From contig NZ_WJBG01000158.1 in NCBI RefSeq assembly GCF_009709555.1, positions 62,001-126,000 on the forward strand: a stretch of DNA of 64,000 nucleotides, written 5' to 3'. Within the stretch, counting starts at the first letter, position 1, and every line of letters begins with the position of its first letter. A program made the position numbers and the translations under genes. Positions 52,965-62,303 of this stretch are shown here, piece by piece. The notes beneath the pieces are model-generated. The model was not told where the DNA came from, did not search any database, and worked only from the letters and a program-made list of their open reading frames with translations. This DNA is from Streptomyces blattellae (GTDB lineage: Bacteria > Actinomycetota > Actinomycetes > Streptomycetales > Streptomycetaceae).

Positions 52965-53513
52965 TCAGTGCCGCTCCGGGAACCTCAGGTACTGCGGTGG
53001 TACGGCCTTCGTCAGCCACACCCCGTTCGCGCTGACGTGGAAGACATGTCCGTCGCGGTGCATGGCGGCTGCGTCGACGGACAGGACGACGGGCCGGCCT
53101 CGGCGGGCGCCGACGCGGGTCGCGGTCTCGCGGTCGGGTGAGAGGTGCACGTCATGCCGGTTCATGGGTCGCAGGCCCTCGGCTCGGATGGCGTCCAGGC
53201 TGCGGGCCACGGTGCCGTGGTAGAGGTACGGCGGCGGGGTGGCCGGGGACAGCCCGAGGTCCACCTCCACGCTGTGGCCCTGGCTGGCGCGGATCCGCGA
53301 GCCGTCGACCGCGAAGCGCTTCTTGTCGTTGGCGGCGACCACATGGTCCAGTTCCTCCCGTGTGAAGCGGAAGCCGTGTGCGGCTGCCGCGGCCATCAGC
53401 GTGTCGATCTCGACCCAGCCGCCCTCGTCGAGCACGAGCCCGATCCGCTCGGGCTGATGGCGCAGATGCTTTGAGAGGTACTTCGACACCTTCACGGTGC
53501 GTCTTTCATCCAT
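52965..53513 (-). CDS. kptA: RNA 2'-phosphotransferase
   Basis: 182 residues of the Tpt1/KptA family, which moves the 2'-phosphate of RNA to NAD+, releasing ADP-ribose 1'',2''-cyclic phosphate and nicotinamide. Family blocks seen are VKVSKYLSKHLRHQP (residues 6-20), SQGHSVEVDLG, LYHGTV and MNRHDVHLSPD. In bacteria there is no tRNA-splicing substrate, so the natural RNA is unknown. ATG 53513 has GAGGGC upstream. Confidence 0.9.
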   Translation of the reverse strand: MDERRTVKVSKYLSKHLRHQPERIGLVLDEGGWVEIDTLMAAAAAHGFRFTREELDHVVAANDKKRFAVDGSRIRASQGHSVEVDLGLSPATPPPYLYHGTVARSLDAIRAEGLRPMNRHDVHLSPDRETATRVGARRGRPVVLSVDAAAMHRDGHVFHVSANGVWLTKAVPPQYLRFPERH

Positions 53514-53569
53514 GCCCTCAGGGTGCCGCGAGAGACATGGATCACGCGAATGAATTGCTGTTGGATGTT

Positions 53570-53623
53570 TGATCCACAACCAAGTCATGTTATCCACAGG
53601 GGAATTGGCGATTCTGTGGACAA
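53570..53623. promoter_or_regulatory. Second group of DnaA boxes
   Basis: TGATCCACA (53570-53578, one mismatch), TTATCCACA (53590-53598, perfect) and TTGTCCACA on the minus strand (53615-53623, perfect). Three boxes in 54 bp between kptA and the merR-type gene. Confidence 0.7.
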
Positions 53624-53635
53624 GGGGCCGTCGTT

Positions 53636-54703
53636 TCAGGGGCATTCTTCAAGATCAACTGGAGTGGCCGGACTTGAGGCGAGATCGTCCAAGGCGCGTG
53701 CCCGCACCTCCCGTTCGGCGGCCAGCGCGATGAACTCGGCCGCCTTGCCCGGACCAACCAGCTTCTCCACGGCCCGCATCGTCCCCGCCGGAATCGTCAC
53801 GGACCGCGCCTCCTCGCCCGTGTGCGCAGCCTCGCCCGTGCCGAGGTGCTCACGCGGGTAACGCACTGCTAACAGGCGTATCGCGCGGGCCAGTTCGGCG
53901 TCCACCGACTGACGGGCGAGCGGTCGCAGGCGTCGTACGAGCGAGGCCGCATCGGCGGCGTCCGCATCGGCCGGACGGTGCGGTCCGTCCAGGTGGCGGG
54001 CGAAGACGTGCTCGGTGGTGAACTCCAGGAAACGAGCCGCCATGTGCTCCACCTGGCCCCTCAACTCCCTTAGGTGTTCCGAGATCGCGGACAAGGGGAC
54101 CCCGGCAGCGTGCAACTCGACGGCCACGGCGAGTTCCTGAGGGCTGGGCACGAGGAACGAGTCGTCGTCGCCGGGCACCGGCTCCAGCACACCGAGGTCG
54201 ACCGCGTCGGCGACCGCCGCGTCGTCGGGGGAGCCGCCGAACCGGGCATCCAGCTCGGTGCGGGAGATCCGTACCGCCTCCTCGTCGGTCCACGGACCGT
54301 CGACCTCGGCGACCAGCCCGAGTACGCCGCCCAGGCCACGCCCGGCATCCCAGGCATCCAGCAGCTCCTTGATGGAGGCCAGGGTGTAGCCGCGGTCCAG
54401 GAGATCGGCGATCTGGCGCAGACGGGCGAGATGGGCGTCGCCGTAGACGTTCGCCCGGCCACGGCGCTCGGGGCGGGGGAGCAGGCCGCGGTCCTGGTAG
54501 GCGCGGATGGTGCGGACCGTGGCGCCGCTGAGGTGCGCGAGGTCCTCGATCCGGTAGGCGGGCGCGGTGCTCGCCTCGGAGTCTGCGGCTGCGGTGGCCG
54601 CCTCGGAGTCTGCGGCTGCGGTGGCCGTCTCGGCTCCTGCGGCTGCCGTGCCCGCCTCGGCGGCGGAGAGGCGTTCCGGGACTCGGGCATCCTCTTCGTT
54701 CAT
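53636..54703 (-). CDS. MerR-family transcriptional regulator
   Basis: 355 residues. The winged HTH is at about 50-120 (YRIEDLAHLSGATVRTIRAY, DRGLLPRPERRGR). The N-terminus (15-48) carries Ala/Thr/Glu repeats (AAADSEAATAAADSEA). The long C-terminal half is helical with no known ligand domain. Last gene of a four-gene run; ATG overlaps the stop of the gene upstream (ATGA). Likely regulates this operon. Confidence 0.88.
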   Translation of the reverse strand: MNEEDARVPERLSAAEAGTAAAGAETATAAADSEAATAAADSEASTAPAYRIEDLAHLSGATVRTIRAYQDRGLLPRPERRGRANVYGDAHLARLRQIADLLDRGYTLASIKELLDAWDAGRGLGGVLGLVAEVDGPWTDEEAVRISRTELDARFGGSPDDAAVADAVDLGVLEPVPGDDDSFLVPSPQELAVAVELHAAGVPLSAISEHLRELRGQVEHMAARFLEFTTEHVFARHLDGPHRPADADAADAASLVRRLRPLARQSVDAELARAIRLLAVRYPREHLGTGEAAHTGEEARSVTIPAGTMRAVEKLVGPGKAAEFIALAAEREVRARALDDLASSPATPVDLEECP

Positions 54704-55578
54704 GCCGTCGCCGTCGCCGCCGGGGACCTCCTCAGATACTCGACCGCTCTGCTCATCGACCCTTCCCGCGAAGGGTGGTACGACCGCTGGAAGTACCGGG
54801 GTATCGCGGCACCCAGCTCCCGCCACGCGGGCAACAGGCCCTTGCGGACAGCCGTGTTGTGCTCGGTGAGGGAGTAGCGCAGGCGGCCGGCGAGCTGCGG
54901 ATCGTGACGTATCAGGTACGCCGTTCCCCATGCCCACAGGTAGAGCATCGCCGGCGCGGTGACGGCCATCGCGGCGAGGCGGCGGGCGTAGCGCGGCATG
55001 CCACGGCCGCCGCAGTGCTGGTACATGTCGAAGGCGACCGCGCGGTGCTCGACCTCCTCCGCGCCGTGCCAGCGCAGCAGATCGAGCATGACCTCGTCGG
55101 CCTTGGCCCGGTCCAGGGCGTCGGCGGCCAGCACCCAGTCGCCGAGCACCGCCGTGAACTGCTCGATCGCCGCTATGGTCGCCAGCCGCCAGCGCAGCCA
55201 CTCCGGCTGCGGTATGGGCAGGCCGAGCGGTGGGCGCTCGCCGAGCAGCCGCTCGAAGAGAAAGTCGGCGTACTTGGTGAACTCCGCCGTGTCCAGCTGC
55301 TGTGCCTTGAGGTGGTCGAGCACCTGCGCGTGCTGCACGCTGTGCGTGGCCTCCTGGCCCATGAACCCCTTGACGTCTGACCGGAGTTCGGGATCCCGCA
55401 CCAGGGGCAGGCCTTCCCTGAACACCTTCACGAACCACCGCTCCCCCGCCGGCAGCAGCAGATGCAGCACGTTGAAGACGTGAGTCGCGGTCGGCTCGCC
55501 GGGGATCCAGTGCAGCGGCGTGCGGGTCCAGTCGAAGGACACGCGGCGTGGGGTGATGGCGTACCGGTGATCGCTCAT
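54700..55578 (-). CDS. Metal-dependent hydrolase of the PF10118 type
   Basis: 292 residues, all-helical, predicted di-metal carboxylate/His protein: FMGQEATHSVQHAQVLD and WHGAEEVEHRAVAFD supply two E-x-x-H-type pairs, as in ferritin-like or desaturase-like proteins. Homologues in mycobacteria also lie near lipid genes. ATG overlaps the stop of the hydrolase/SDR gene. Substrate unknown; a fatty-acyl chain is a reasonable guess. Confidence 0.78.
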   Translation of the reverse strand: MSDHRYAITPRRVSFDWTRTPLHWIPGEPTATHVFNVLHLLLPAGERWFVKVFREGLPLVRDPELRSDVKGFMGQEATHSVQHAQVLDHLKAQQLDTAEFTKYADFLFERLLGERPPLGLPIPQPEWLRWRLATIAAIEQFTAVLGDWVLAADALDRAKADEVMLDLLRWHGAEEVEHRAVAFDMYQHCGGRGMPRYARRLAAMAVTAPAMLYLWAWGTAYLIRHDPQLAGRLRYSLTEHNTAVRKGLLPAWRELGAAIPRYFQRSYHPSREGSMSRAVEYLRRSPAATATA

Positions 55579-57332
55579 AGCGGTGGCTCCAGCCGGGCGA
55601 CGGCCCGTAGTGCGCGGGGCGTGAACCGGGACATGAGGCGGGCGCCGCGCGCCTCGGGTGTCACCGGGACGACGGCCTGGTTCTTCACGACCGCCCGCAG
55701 GACCGCGTCGGCGACCTTCTCCGGCGGGTAGTTCCGCAGCCCGTACAGGCGGGCGGACTTCTTCTGGCGCCGCTTCTCCTCGTCGGCGTCGACCCCGGCG
55801 AAGCGTGCGGTCGAGGTGATGTTGGTGTTGACGAAGCCGGGGCACACCGCCGTCACGCCGATGCCCTGTCCGGCCAGCTCCGCGCGCAGGCACTCGCTCA
55901 GCATCAGCACGGCCGCCTTGGAGGTGCTGTAGGCGGGCAGCGACCTGGAGGGCAGGTATGCCGCCGCCGACGCGATGTTGACGATGTGGCCGCCCTGTCC
56001 GCGCTCGGCCATCTGCTTCCCGAAGAGGCGGCAGCCGTGGACCACACCCCAGAGGTTGACGTCGAGGACCTTCCGCCAGTCCTCCGGGGTGGTGTCCATG
56101 AAGGAGCCCGACAGGCCGATCCCGGCGTTGTTCACCAGCACGTCCACCACGCCGTACTCGGCGGCGACCCTTTCGGCGAGCTTCCCCATGGCCTGCTCGT
56201 CGGAGACGTCGACGGTCTCCGCCCAGGCTTCGGGGGCGCCGACCAGCAGGGACAGCTCGGCGGTGCGCGCCGCGGCCTCCGCGTCCCGGTCGACGGCAAC
56301 CACGCGTGCGCCCGACTCGGCGAACGCGAATGCCGTGGCCCGCCCGATGCCGCTGCCCGCCCCGGTGACCAGGACGAGCTGCCCGCCGAACCGGTCGGCG
56401 TGCTTGCCCGTGGCGCCCGCCTCCGGTGTGCCGCCCTCGACGGCGGTCACGAACTCGGCGATCCACGCCGTCAGCTGGTCGGGCCGGGTACGCGGGATCC
56501 AGTGCTTGGCGGGGAGCGTGCGGCGGGTCAACTGCGGAGCCCACTGCTCCAGTTGGTCGTAGAGCTTCTCGGACAGGAACGCGTCCTCCAGGGGCGTGAT
56601 GAGCTGCACGGGCGCGTGCGCGTAGGCGTCCGCGCGGGGCTTGCGCAGCCTCGGCCGTACGTTGTCCCGGTACAGCCATGTCCCGTGGGCCGCGTCGCTC
56701 GGGAGCGAGGAGGTCGGGTAGCCGCGGCCGGGTACGCGCTCGACGCGGTGCAGGATGCGCGGCCAGCTCTTGCCGAGCGGGCCGCGCCAGGCCAGTTCGG
56801 GCAAGACCGGGGTGTGCAGCAGGTACACGTACCAGGACTTGGCGCCCTGGCCCAGCAGCTGGCCGACCCGGCGGGGGGTGGGGCGCTTCACGCGCGCGTG
56901 GATCCAGTGCCCGAAGTGGTCCAGGGACGGCCCGGACATCGAGGTGAAGGACGCGATCCGCCCCTCGGTCCGCGAGACGGTCACGAACTCCCAGGACTGC
57001 ACCGAGCCCCAGTCGTGTCCCACCAGGTGGACCGGCCGGTCCGGGCTGACCGCGTCCACGACCGCCAGGAAGTCGTCCGTCAGCTTCTCCAGCGTGAAGC
57101 CGCCCCGCAGCGGCTGCGGGGCCGTGGACCGGCCGTGGCCGCGGACGTCGTACAACACCACATGGAAGCGGTCGGCGAGGCGGGTCGCGACCTCGGACCA
57201 CACCTCCTTGCTGTCGGGGTAGCCGTGCACGAGGACGACCGTGGGCCGGTCCGGGTCCCCCAGCTCGGCGACGCACAGCTCGACCCCGCCGGTCCGCACC
57301 CAGCGCTCCCGCGCCCCCTCCAGCACCGTCAC
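55575..57332 (-). CDS. EphD-like alpha/beta hydrolase-SDR fusion
   Basis: 585 residues. N-terminal alpha/beta hydrolase (about 10-290): LVHGYPDSKEVW and nucleophile elbow LVGHDWGSVQ (Asp), as in epoxide hydrolases. C-terminal short-chain dehydrogenase (about 315-585): VTGAGSGIGRATAF, NNAGIGLSG and the YSTSK catalytic pair. Mycobacterial EphD has the same order and length and takes part in mycolate-type lipid modification. Streptomyces has no mycolates, so another lipid is likely. GTG 57332 overlaps the peptidase stop by four bases. Confidence 0.87.
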   Translation of the reverse strand: MTVLEGARERWVRTGGVELCVAELGDPDRPTVVLVHGYPDSKEVWSEVATRLADRFHVVLYDVRGHGRSTAPQPLRGGFTLEKLTDDFLAVVDAVSPDRPVHLVGHDWGSVQSWEFVTVSRTEGRIASFTSMSGPSLDHFGHWIHARVKRPTPRRVGQLLGQGAKSWYVYLLHTPVLPELAWRGPLGKSWPRILHRVERVPGRGYPTSSLPSDAAHGTWLYRDNVRPRLRKPRADAYAHAPVQLITPLEDAFLSEKLYDQLEQWAPQLTRRTLPAKHWIPRTRPDQLTAWIAEFVTAVEGGTPEAGATGKHADRFGGQLVLVTGAGSGIGRATAFAFAESGARVVAVDRDAEAAARTAELSLLVGAPEAWAETVDVSDEQAMGKLAERVAAEYGVVDVLVNNAGIGLSGSFMDTTPEDWRKVLDVNLWGVVHGCRLFGKQMAERGQGGHIVNIASAAAYLPSRSLPAYSTSKAAVLMLSECLRAELAGQGIGVTAVCPGFVNTNITSTARFAGVDADEEKRRQKKSARLYGLRNYPPEKVADAVLRAVVKNQAVVPVTPEARGARLMSRFTPRALRAVARLEPPL

Positions 57333-58171
57333 TTGCCCTCCGCCCAGCGCCGCACGTGGGGCACGTCATCGTCCAGCCAGAACGCGCCCTGCTCGGGATC
57401 CTTGGAGTCGGTGACGACCAGGATCTCCTCGAACTTCGCGCCCGTACCCCGAAAGCCGAGGTGGGGTTCGACCGCCCACAGGCCCGGGTGTGGCGGGTGG
57501 TCGGAGAAGCGGTACCGCGACCACAGCGGCGACCAGCCCTCGCGGTGGCCGTGCAGCGCGTCGCTCGCCAGGCCCTTCAGGGACTGGGTGCCGAACCCGA
57601 ACACATACGGCGACCACCGGCGCTCCTTGACCCGGTCCACCTTGTGGGCGATCACGCCGAACGGGTAGGCGCGGTGCCGGTTGGCGTAGCCCTGGCGGAC
57701 CATGAGCCGGTCCACGTCCTCGTAGATCTCCCGCAGCGGGCGACGCTCGCGCACCTCGCGCAGGATCAGCTCACGATGCGCCTCAAGGTCGGCCATCAGT
57801 CTTTCCTGCACCGGGTTGGGGCCGAGCGATCCGGAGTAGCCGATGTCCGCCGTGCAGCCCTCGAAGACCGGTGCCATGTCCAGGATGAACGGCATCCCGG
57901 GCTCAAGCCGGCGGTTGGTGGGGAAGAACTGCAACGGGACGCGGAAGTTCACGAACGCCGTGCGGTCTCCGAACCAGGCGAAGGGCAGATGGAACCAGTC
58001 CCGCACGCCCCGCTCTCGCAGCCACTCGCGCTGCATCCGCGCCGCCTCGCGCTCGGTCACACCCGGCTGCAACCGGGCCGCGACCGCCTCCGCGCACTCA
58101 TACGCCAGGCGCTGCACCGTCCGGAACTTCCGCAGTTCCACGGCGCGTTCACCGGCAGCCGCCGTCGTCAC
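57329..58171 (-). CDS. M24-like metallopeptidase (pita-bread fold)
   Basis: 280 residues. The expected metal ligands are in order: Asp in ILDMAP, Asp in TADIGYSG, His in PFGVIAHKVD, Glu in AVEPHLGF and Glu in KFEEILVV. This is the creatinase/aminopeptidase layout. Active on a C-N bond of a peptide or other small molecule. GTG 58171 is the likely start; first gene of the four-gene operon. Confidence 0.85.
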   Translation of the reverse strand: MTTAAAGERAVELRKFRTVQRLAYECAEAVAARLQPGVTEREAARMQREWLRERGVRDWFHLPFAWFGDRTAFVNFRVPLQFFPTNRRLEPGMPFILDMAPVFEGCTADIGYSGSLGPNPVQERLMADLEAHRELILREVRERRPLREIYEDVDRLMVRQGYANRHRAYPFGVIAHKVDRVKERRWSPYVFGFGTQSLKGLASDALHGHREGWSPLWSRYRFSDHPPHPGLWAVEPHLGFRGTGAKFEEILVVTDSKDPEQGAFWLDDDVPHVRRWAEGK

Positions 58172-58292
58172 CCGACACCCCCCACCCGTCCCCCTCCCCA
58201 ACCCGTCCACGCCGACCACGGTACGTGTCCGCAACCTGACACTGGCGAATGTGACAGTCGTTGGGGGCTGCGTCAATAGGACCGCCCGCGCC

Positions 58293-58319
58293 TGTGGACA
58301 ACGCCACTGATGTGGAAAA
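58293..58319 (-). promoter_or_regulatory. DnaA box pair in the 270-bp gap before the ABC genes
   Basis: TTGTCCACA on the minus strand (58293-58301, perfect) and TTTTCCACA (58311-58319, one mismatch), in the divergent gap 58172-58439. Confidence 0.55.
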
Positions 58320-58439
58320 GACGACCGGCGTTGTTCGACCCTAGGGGGACCCTTAAGGCCCCGTACGACTCCAGAGGGACGCCAGGACGACCCTCGAGTC
58401 TGACGACGGGAGTGGTCTGCGTCACTACCGTCTTCGGAC

Positions 58440-59447
58440 GTGACTGTGATCGCGACCGAAAGCCTGAGTAAGCGGTTCCCCCGGGTGACCGCGCTTGACC
58501 GGCTCTCCGTGGACGTCGGGCCCGGTGTGACCGGACTCGTCGGAGCCAATGGAGCCGGCAAGTCCACACTGATCAAGATCCTGCTGGGTCTGTCCCCTGC
58601 CACCGAAGGCCGCGCCGAAGTGCTCGGACTCGACGTCGCCGCCAACGGCGCCGCGATCCGCGAGCGAGTCGGTTACATGCCGGAACACGACTGTCTGCCC
58701 CCGGACGTCTCGGCGACCGAGTTCGTCGTCCACATGGCACGCATGTCCGGCCTCCCGGTGGCCGCCGCGCGCGAACGCACCGCGGACACCCTGCGCCATG
58801 TCGGACTGTACGAGGAGCGCTACCGGCCGATCGGCGGCTACTCGACCGGCATGAAGCAGCGCGTCAAGCTGGCCCAGGCCCTGGTGCACGACCCTCAGCT
58901 GGTCTTCCTGGACGAGCCGACCAACGGCCTCGACCCGGTCGGCCGGGACGAGATGCTCGGCCTGATCCGCCGGATCCACACCGACTTCGGCATCTCGGTC
59001 CTGGTCACCTCCCACCTGCTGGGCGAACTGGAGCGCACCTGCGACCACGTCGTCGTGGTCGACGGCGGCAAGCTCCTGCGCTCCAGCTCCACCAAGGACT
59101 TCACCCAGACCACGACGACGCTCGCCGTCGAGGTCACCGACACCGACGAGCACCCGGACGGCACCCGCGCGGTGCGCGAAGCGCTGCACGCGCGCGGGGT
59201 GGACCTCCTCGACTCGGCGAGCGGCCTGCCGGGCGCGGGCCACCTCCTGCTGCTGACCGCACGGGGCGAAGAGACCTACGACCTCGTCCGCGATGTGGTG
59301 GCCGACCTCGGCCTCGGTCTGGTCCGCATGGAACAGCGCAGGCACCACATCTCCGAGGTCTTCACGGACGAGGCTTCCGAGGACACCAGCGAGGCTTCCC
59401 AGAACAGCGACGCACAGCGGAAGGAGGCCGTCGGCCATGGCAGTTGA
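58440..59447 (+). CDS. ABC-2 transporter ATPase (first)
   Basis: 335 residues: Walker A GANGAGKST (about 36-44), signature YSTGMKQRV, Walker B LVFLDEPTNGLDP, and a C-terminal extension of about 100 residues. Provides ATP hydrolysis for export. GTG 58440 is the start. The permease gene begins inside its last codons. Confidence 0.9.
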   Translation: MTVIATESLSKRFPRVTALDRLSVDVGPGVTGLVGANGAGKSTLIKILLGLSPATEGRAEVLGLDVAANGAAIRERVGYMPEHDCLPPDVSATEFVVHMARMSGLPVAAARERTADTLRHVGLYEERYRPIGGYSTGMKQRVKLAQALVHDPQLVFLDEPTNGLDPVGRDEMLGLIRRIHTDFGISVLVTSHLLGELERTCDHVVVVDGGKLLRSSSTKDFTQTTTTLAVEVTDTDEHPDGTRAVREALHARGVDLLDSASGLPGAGHLLLLTARGEETYDLVRDVVADLGLGLVRMEQRRHHISEVFTDEASEDTSEASQNSDAQRKEAVGHGS

Positions 59448-60345
59448 GCACCCCGCAGCGGCACCCCCGGGCGACCAGACCCGCATCCACAACATCGGCT
59501 ACCGCAACTACGACGGCCCCCGCCTCGGCCGCTCCTACGCAACCCGCTCCCTCTACTCGCAGTCCCTGCGCGGCTCCTACGGCCTCGGCCGCTCGGTGAA
59601 GTCCAAGGTGCTGCCCATGCTGCTGTTCGCGGTGATGTGCGTGCCCGCGGCCATCATGGTCGCCGTCGCGGTCGCCACCCAGGCCAACGACCTGCCCGTC
59701 GACTACACGCGCTACGCGATCATCATGCAGGCCGTCATCAGCCTGTACGTCGCCTCGCAGGCACCCCAGTCCGTCTCCCGCGACCTGCGCTTCAAGACCG
59801 TACCGCTGTACTTCTCACGACCCATCGAGACCGCCGACTACGTACGCGCCAAGTACGCGGCGCTCGCCTCGGCCATGTTCATCATCACCGCGGCGCCGCT
59901 GGTCGTGCTCTATGTGGGCGCGCTGCTGGCGAAACTCGACTTCGCCGACCAGACCAAGGGATTCGCCCAGGGACTCGTCTCCGTGGCTCTGCTCTCCGTG
60001 CTCTTCGCCGGGATCGGCCTCGTCATCGCCTCGGTCACCCCGCGCCGCGGCTTCGGCATCGCGGCCGTGATCGCCGTCCTGACCATCTCCTACGGCTCCG
60101 TCTCCACGCTCCAGGCCATCGCCGAGTCACAGGGCACCACCGACGCCATCGCCTGGATCGGCCTGTTCTCGCCGATCACGCTCATCGACGGGGTCCAGTC
60201 CGCCTTCCTCGGCGCGACCGCCGCGTCCCCCGGAGGGGTGGGCCCCGGCAACGGCGAGGGCGTGGTGTACGTCCTGGTCGCCCTGGGCCTGATCGCCGCC
60301 TGCTACGGCCTCCTGATGCGCCGCTACCGAAAGGCCGGACTGTGA
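59437..60345 (+). CDS. ABC-2 transporter permease (first)
   Basis: 302 residues with six or so helices (VLPMLLFAVMCVPAAIMVAV first), preceded by about 45 soluble residues with IHNIGYRNYDGPRLG. Partner of the ATPase just upstream. AAGGAGG precedes ATG 59437, which overlaps the ATPase gene by 11 bp. Confidence 0.87.
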   Translation: MAVEHPAAAPPGDQTRIHNIGYRNYDGPRLGRSYATRSLYSQSLRGSYGLGRSVKSKVLPMLLFAVMCVPAAIMVAVAVATQANDLPVDYTRYAIIMQAVISLYVASQAPQSVSRDLRFKTVPLYFSRPIETADYVRAKYAALASAMFIITAAPLVVLYVGALLAKLDFADQTKGFAQGLVSVALLSVLFAGIGLVIASVTPRRGFGIAAVIAVLTISYGSVSTLQAIAESQGTTDAIAWIGLFSPITLIDGVQSAFLGATAASPGGVGPGNGEGVVYVLVALGLIAACYGLLMRRYRKAGL

Positions 60346-61253
60346 CCACCCTCACCATCGACCACGTCTCCCGCTGGTTCGGCAACGTGGTCGCCGTCAA
60401 CGACATCACCATGACGATCGGCCCGGGCGTCACCGGCCTCCTCGGCCCCAACGGCGCCGGAAAGTCCACCCTCATCAACATGATGGGCGGCTTCCTGGCG
60501 CCCTCCACCGGCACCGTCACCCTCGACGGCCGGCAGGTGTGGCGCAACGAGGCCATCTACCAGCACATCGGCATCGTCCCCGAACGCGAGGCGATGTACG
60601 ACTTCCTCACCGGCCGCGAATTCGTCGTCGCCAACGCCGAGTTGCACGGCCTCGGCGCCAAGGCCGCCCAGAAGGCCCTGGCCACCGTCGAGATGGAGTA
60701 CGCGCAGGACCGCAAGATCTCGACGTACTCCAAGGGCATGCGGCAGCGCGTGAAGATGGCGAGCGCCCTGGTCCACAACCCCTCGCTCCTGCTCCTCGAC
60801 GAACCCTTCAACGGCATGGACCCGCGCCAGCGCATGCAGCTGATGGCTCTGCTGCGGAAGATGGGCGACGAGGGCCGCACGGTCCTGTTCTCGTCCCACA
60901 TCCTCGAAGAGGTCGAGCAACTCGCCCGCCACATCGAGGTCGTCGTCGCAGGCCGGCACGCGGCCAGCGGCGACTTCCGCAAGATCCGCCGCCTGATGAC
61001 CGACCGTCCGCACCGCTATCTGGTGCGCTCCAGCGACGACCGCGCACTCGCGGCCGCGCTGATCTCCGACTCGTCGACGTCCGGCATCGAAGTCGATCTG
61101 GCGGAGGGCGCGTTGCGTATCCAGGCCGTCGACTTCGGCCGTTTCACCGCGCTGTTGCCCAGGGTCGCCCGCGACCACGGCATCCGGCTGCTCACGGTGT
61201 CGCCGTCCGACGAGTCTCTTGAGTCCGTGTTCTCGTATCTGGTCGCGGCGTAG
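60342..61253 (+). CDS. ABC-2 transporter ATPase (second)
   Basis: 303 residues: Walker A GPNGAGKST, signature YSKGMRQRV, Walker B LLLLDEPFNGMDP. GTG 60342 overlaps the stop of the first permease (GTGA). Probably pairs with the following permease, or with the first set to form a hetero-complex. Confidence 0.9.
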   Translation: MTTLTIDHVSRWFGNVVAVNDITMTIGPGVTGLLGPNGAGKSTLINMMGGFLAPSTGTVTLDGRQVWRNEAIYQHIGIVPEREAMYDFLTGREFVVANAELHGLGAKAAQKALATVEMEYAQDRKISTYSKGMRQRVKMASALVHNPSLLLLDEPFNGMDPRQRMQLMALLRKMGDEGRTVLFSSHILEEVEQLARHIEVVVAGRHAASGDFRKIRRLMTDRPHRYLVRSSDDRALAAALISDSSTSGIEVDLAEGALRIQAVDFGRFTALLPRVARDHGIRLLTVSPSDESLESVFSYLVAA

Positions 61254-61263
61254 GAGGCCGAAG

Positions 61264-61983
61264 ATGTACGACCCCACAGTCGCCCGACTCACCTACCGGG
61301 CCCTGCTCGGCCGGCGCCGGGCCCTCATCCTCAGCGCCCTGCCCGTGTTGCTCATCGTGATCTCCGTGATCGTGCGCGGTCTGGTCGGCACGGACGACCA
61401 GACCGCGGCGGACCTGCTGGGCGGCCTCGCGATCGCCACCATGGTGCCGATCATCGGCGTCATCGCCGGCACCGGGGCGATCGGCCCGGAGATCGACGAC
61501 GGCTCCGTCGTCTATCTGCTGTCCAAGCCGGTGAAACGGCCCACGATCATCTTCACCAAGCTGATCGTCGCGATCGCCGTGACGATGGTCTTCTCGGCGG
61601 GTCCGACCCTGATCGCGGGCTTCATCCTCAACGGCAACGGCCAGCAGATCGCCGTCGCCTACACGGTCGCCGCGCTGGTCGCCTCCATCGCGTATGCCGC
61701 GCTCTTCCTGCTGCTCGGCACGGTGTCCCGGCACGCGGTGGTCTTCGGACTGGTCTACGCGCTGGTCTGGGAGGCCCTGTTCGGCTCCCTCGTCTCCGGC
61801 GCGCGCACGCTCAGCGTCCAGCAGTGGTCGCTGGCCGTCGCCCACGAGGTCACCGGCGGATCCATGGTGACCTCGGACGTCGGACTGCCGACGGCCACGG
61901 TGCTGCTGGTCGTGGTGACCGTCCTCGCCACCTGGTACGCCGGGCAGAAGCTGCGGTCGCTGACGCTGGCGGGCGAGGAGTAG
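61264..61983 (+). CDS. ABC-2 transporter permease (second)
   Basis: 239 residues and six helices, beginning MYDPTVARLTYRALLGRRR; the RALILSALPVLLIVISVIV helix is first. Lies 10 bp after its ATPase. The exported compound is unknown. Confidence 0.87.
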   Translation: MYDPTVARLTYRALLGRRRALILSALPVLLIVISVIVRGLVGTDDQTAADLLGGLAIATMVPIIGVIAGTGAIGPEIDDGSVVYLLSKPVKRPTIIFTKLIVAIAVTMVFSAGPTLIAGFILNGNGQQIAVAYTVAALVASIAYAALFLLLGTVSRHAVVFGLVYALVWEALFGSLVSGARTLSVQQWSLAVAHEVTGGSMVTSDVGLPTATVLLVVVTVLATWYAGQKLRSLTLAGEE

Positions 61984-62066
61984 ACGCCCCGCTTATTGAC
62001 AGGGACTTCACCCCTGTCGGGGCACACTGGGCAAAACGGGGGACGCACTGCTGGGAGGCATCGGGG

Positions 62067-62303
62067 ATGGCAGAAGAGTCGACGCAGGGCGGCGGACAGC
62101 CGGAGTCGGCGGACGCCTGGGGCGAGTTGGTCCTGGACGACGACTTCATACGCTCCGCCGAGACCTCCGAGCCGTCCGCCCGTGCCCGGATGCTCGCCGC
62201 CCGCTGGCGCGACGAGAAGCCCGAGCCGCAGCCGTGGCGGTCCGACGAGCCGCCCGCGGGATGGTTCTTCAGCAAGCGCCGGCGGCGGTGGCGGCGGCGC
62301 TAG
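62067..62303 (+). CDS. Small basic-tailed hypothetical protein
   Basis: 78 residues: acidic middle (WGELVLDDDFIRSAE) and a strongly basic C-terminus (FFSKRRRRWRRR) that may contact membrane or nucleic acid. GGGAGG is 13 bases before ATG 62067. No family known to me with a described role. Confidence 0.65.
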   Translation: MAEESTQGGGQPESADAWGELVLDDDFIRSAETSEPSARARMLAARWRDEKPEPQPWRSDEPPAGWFFSKRRRRWRRR

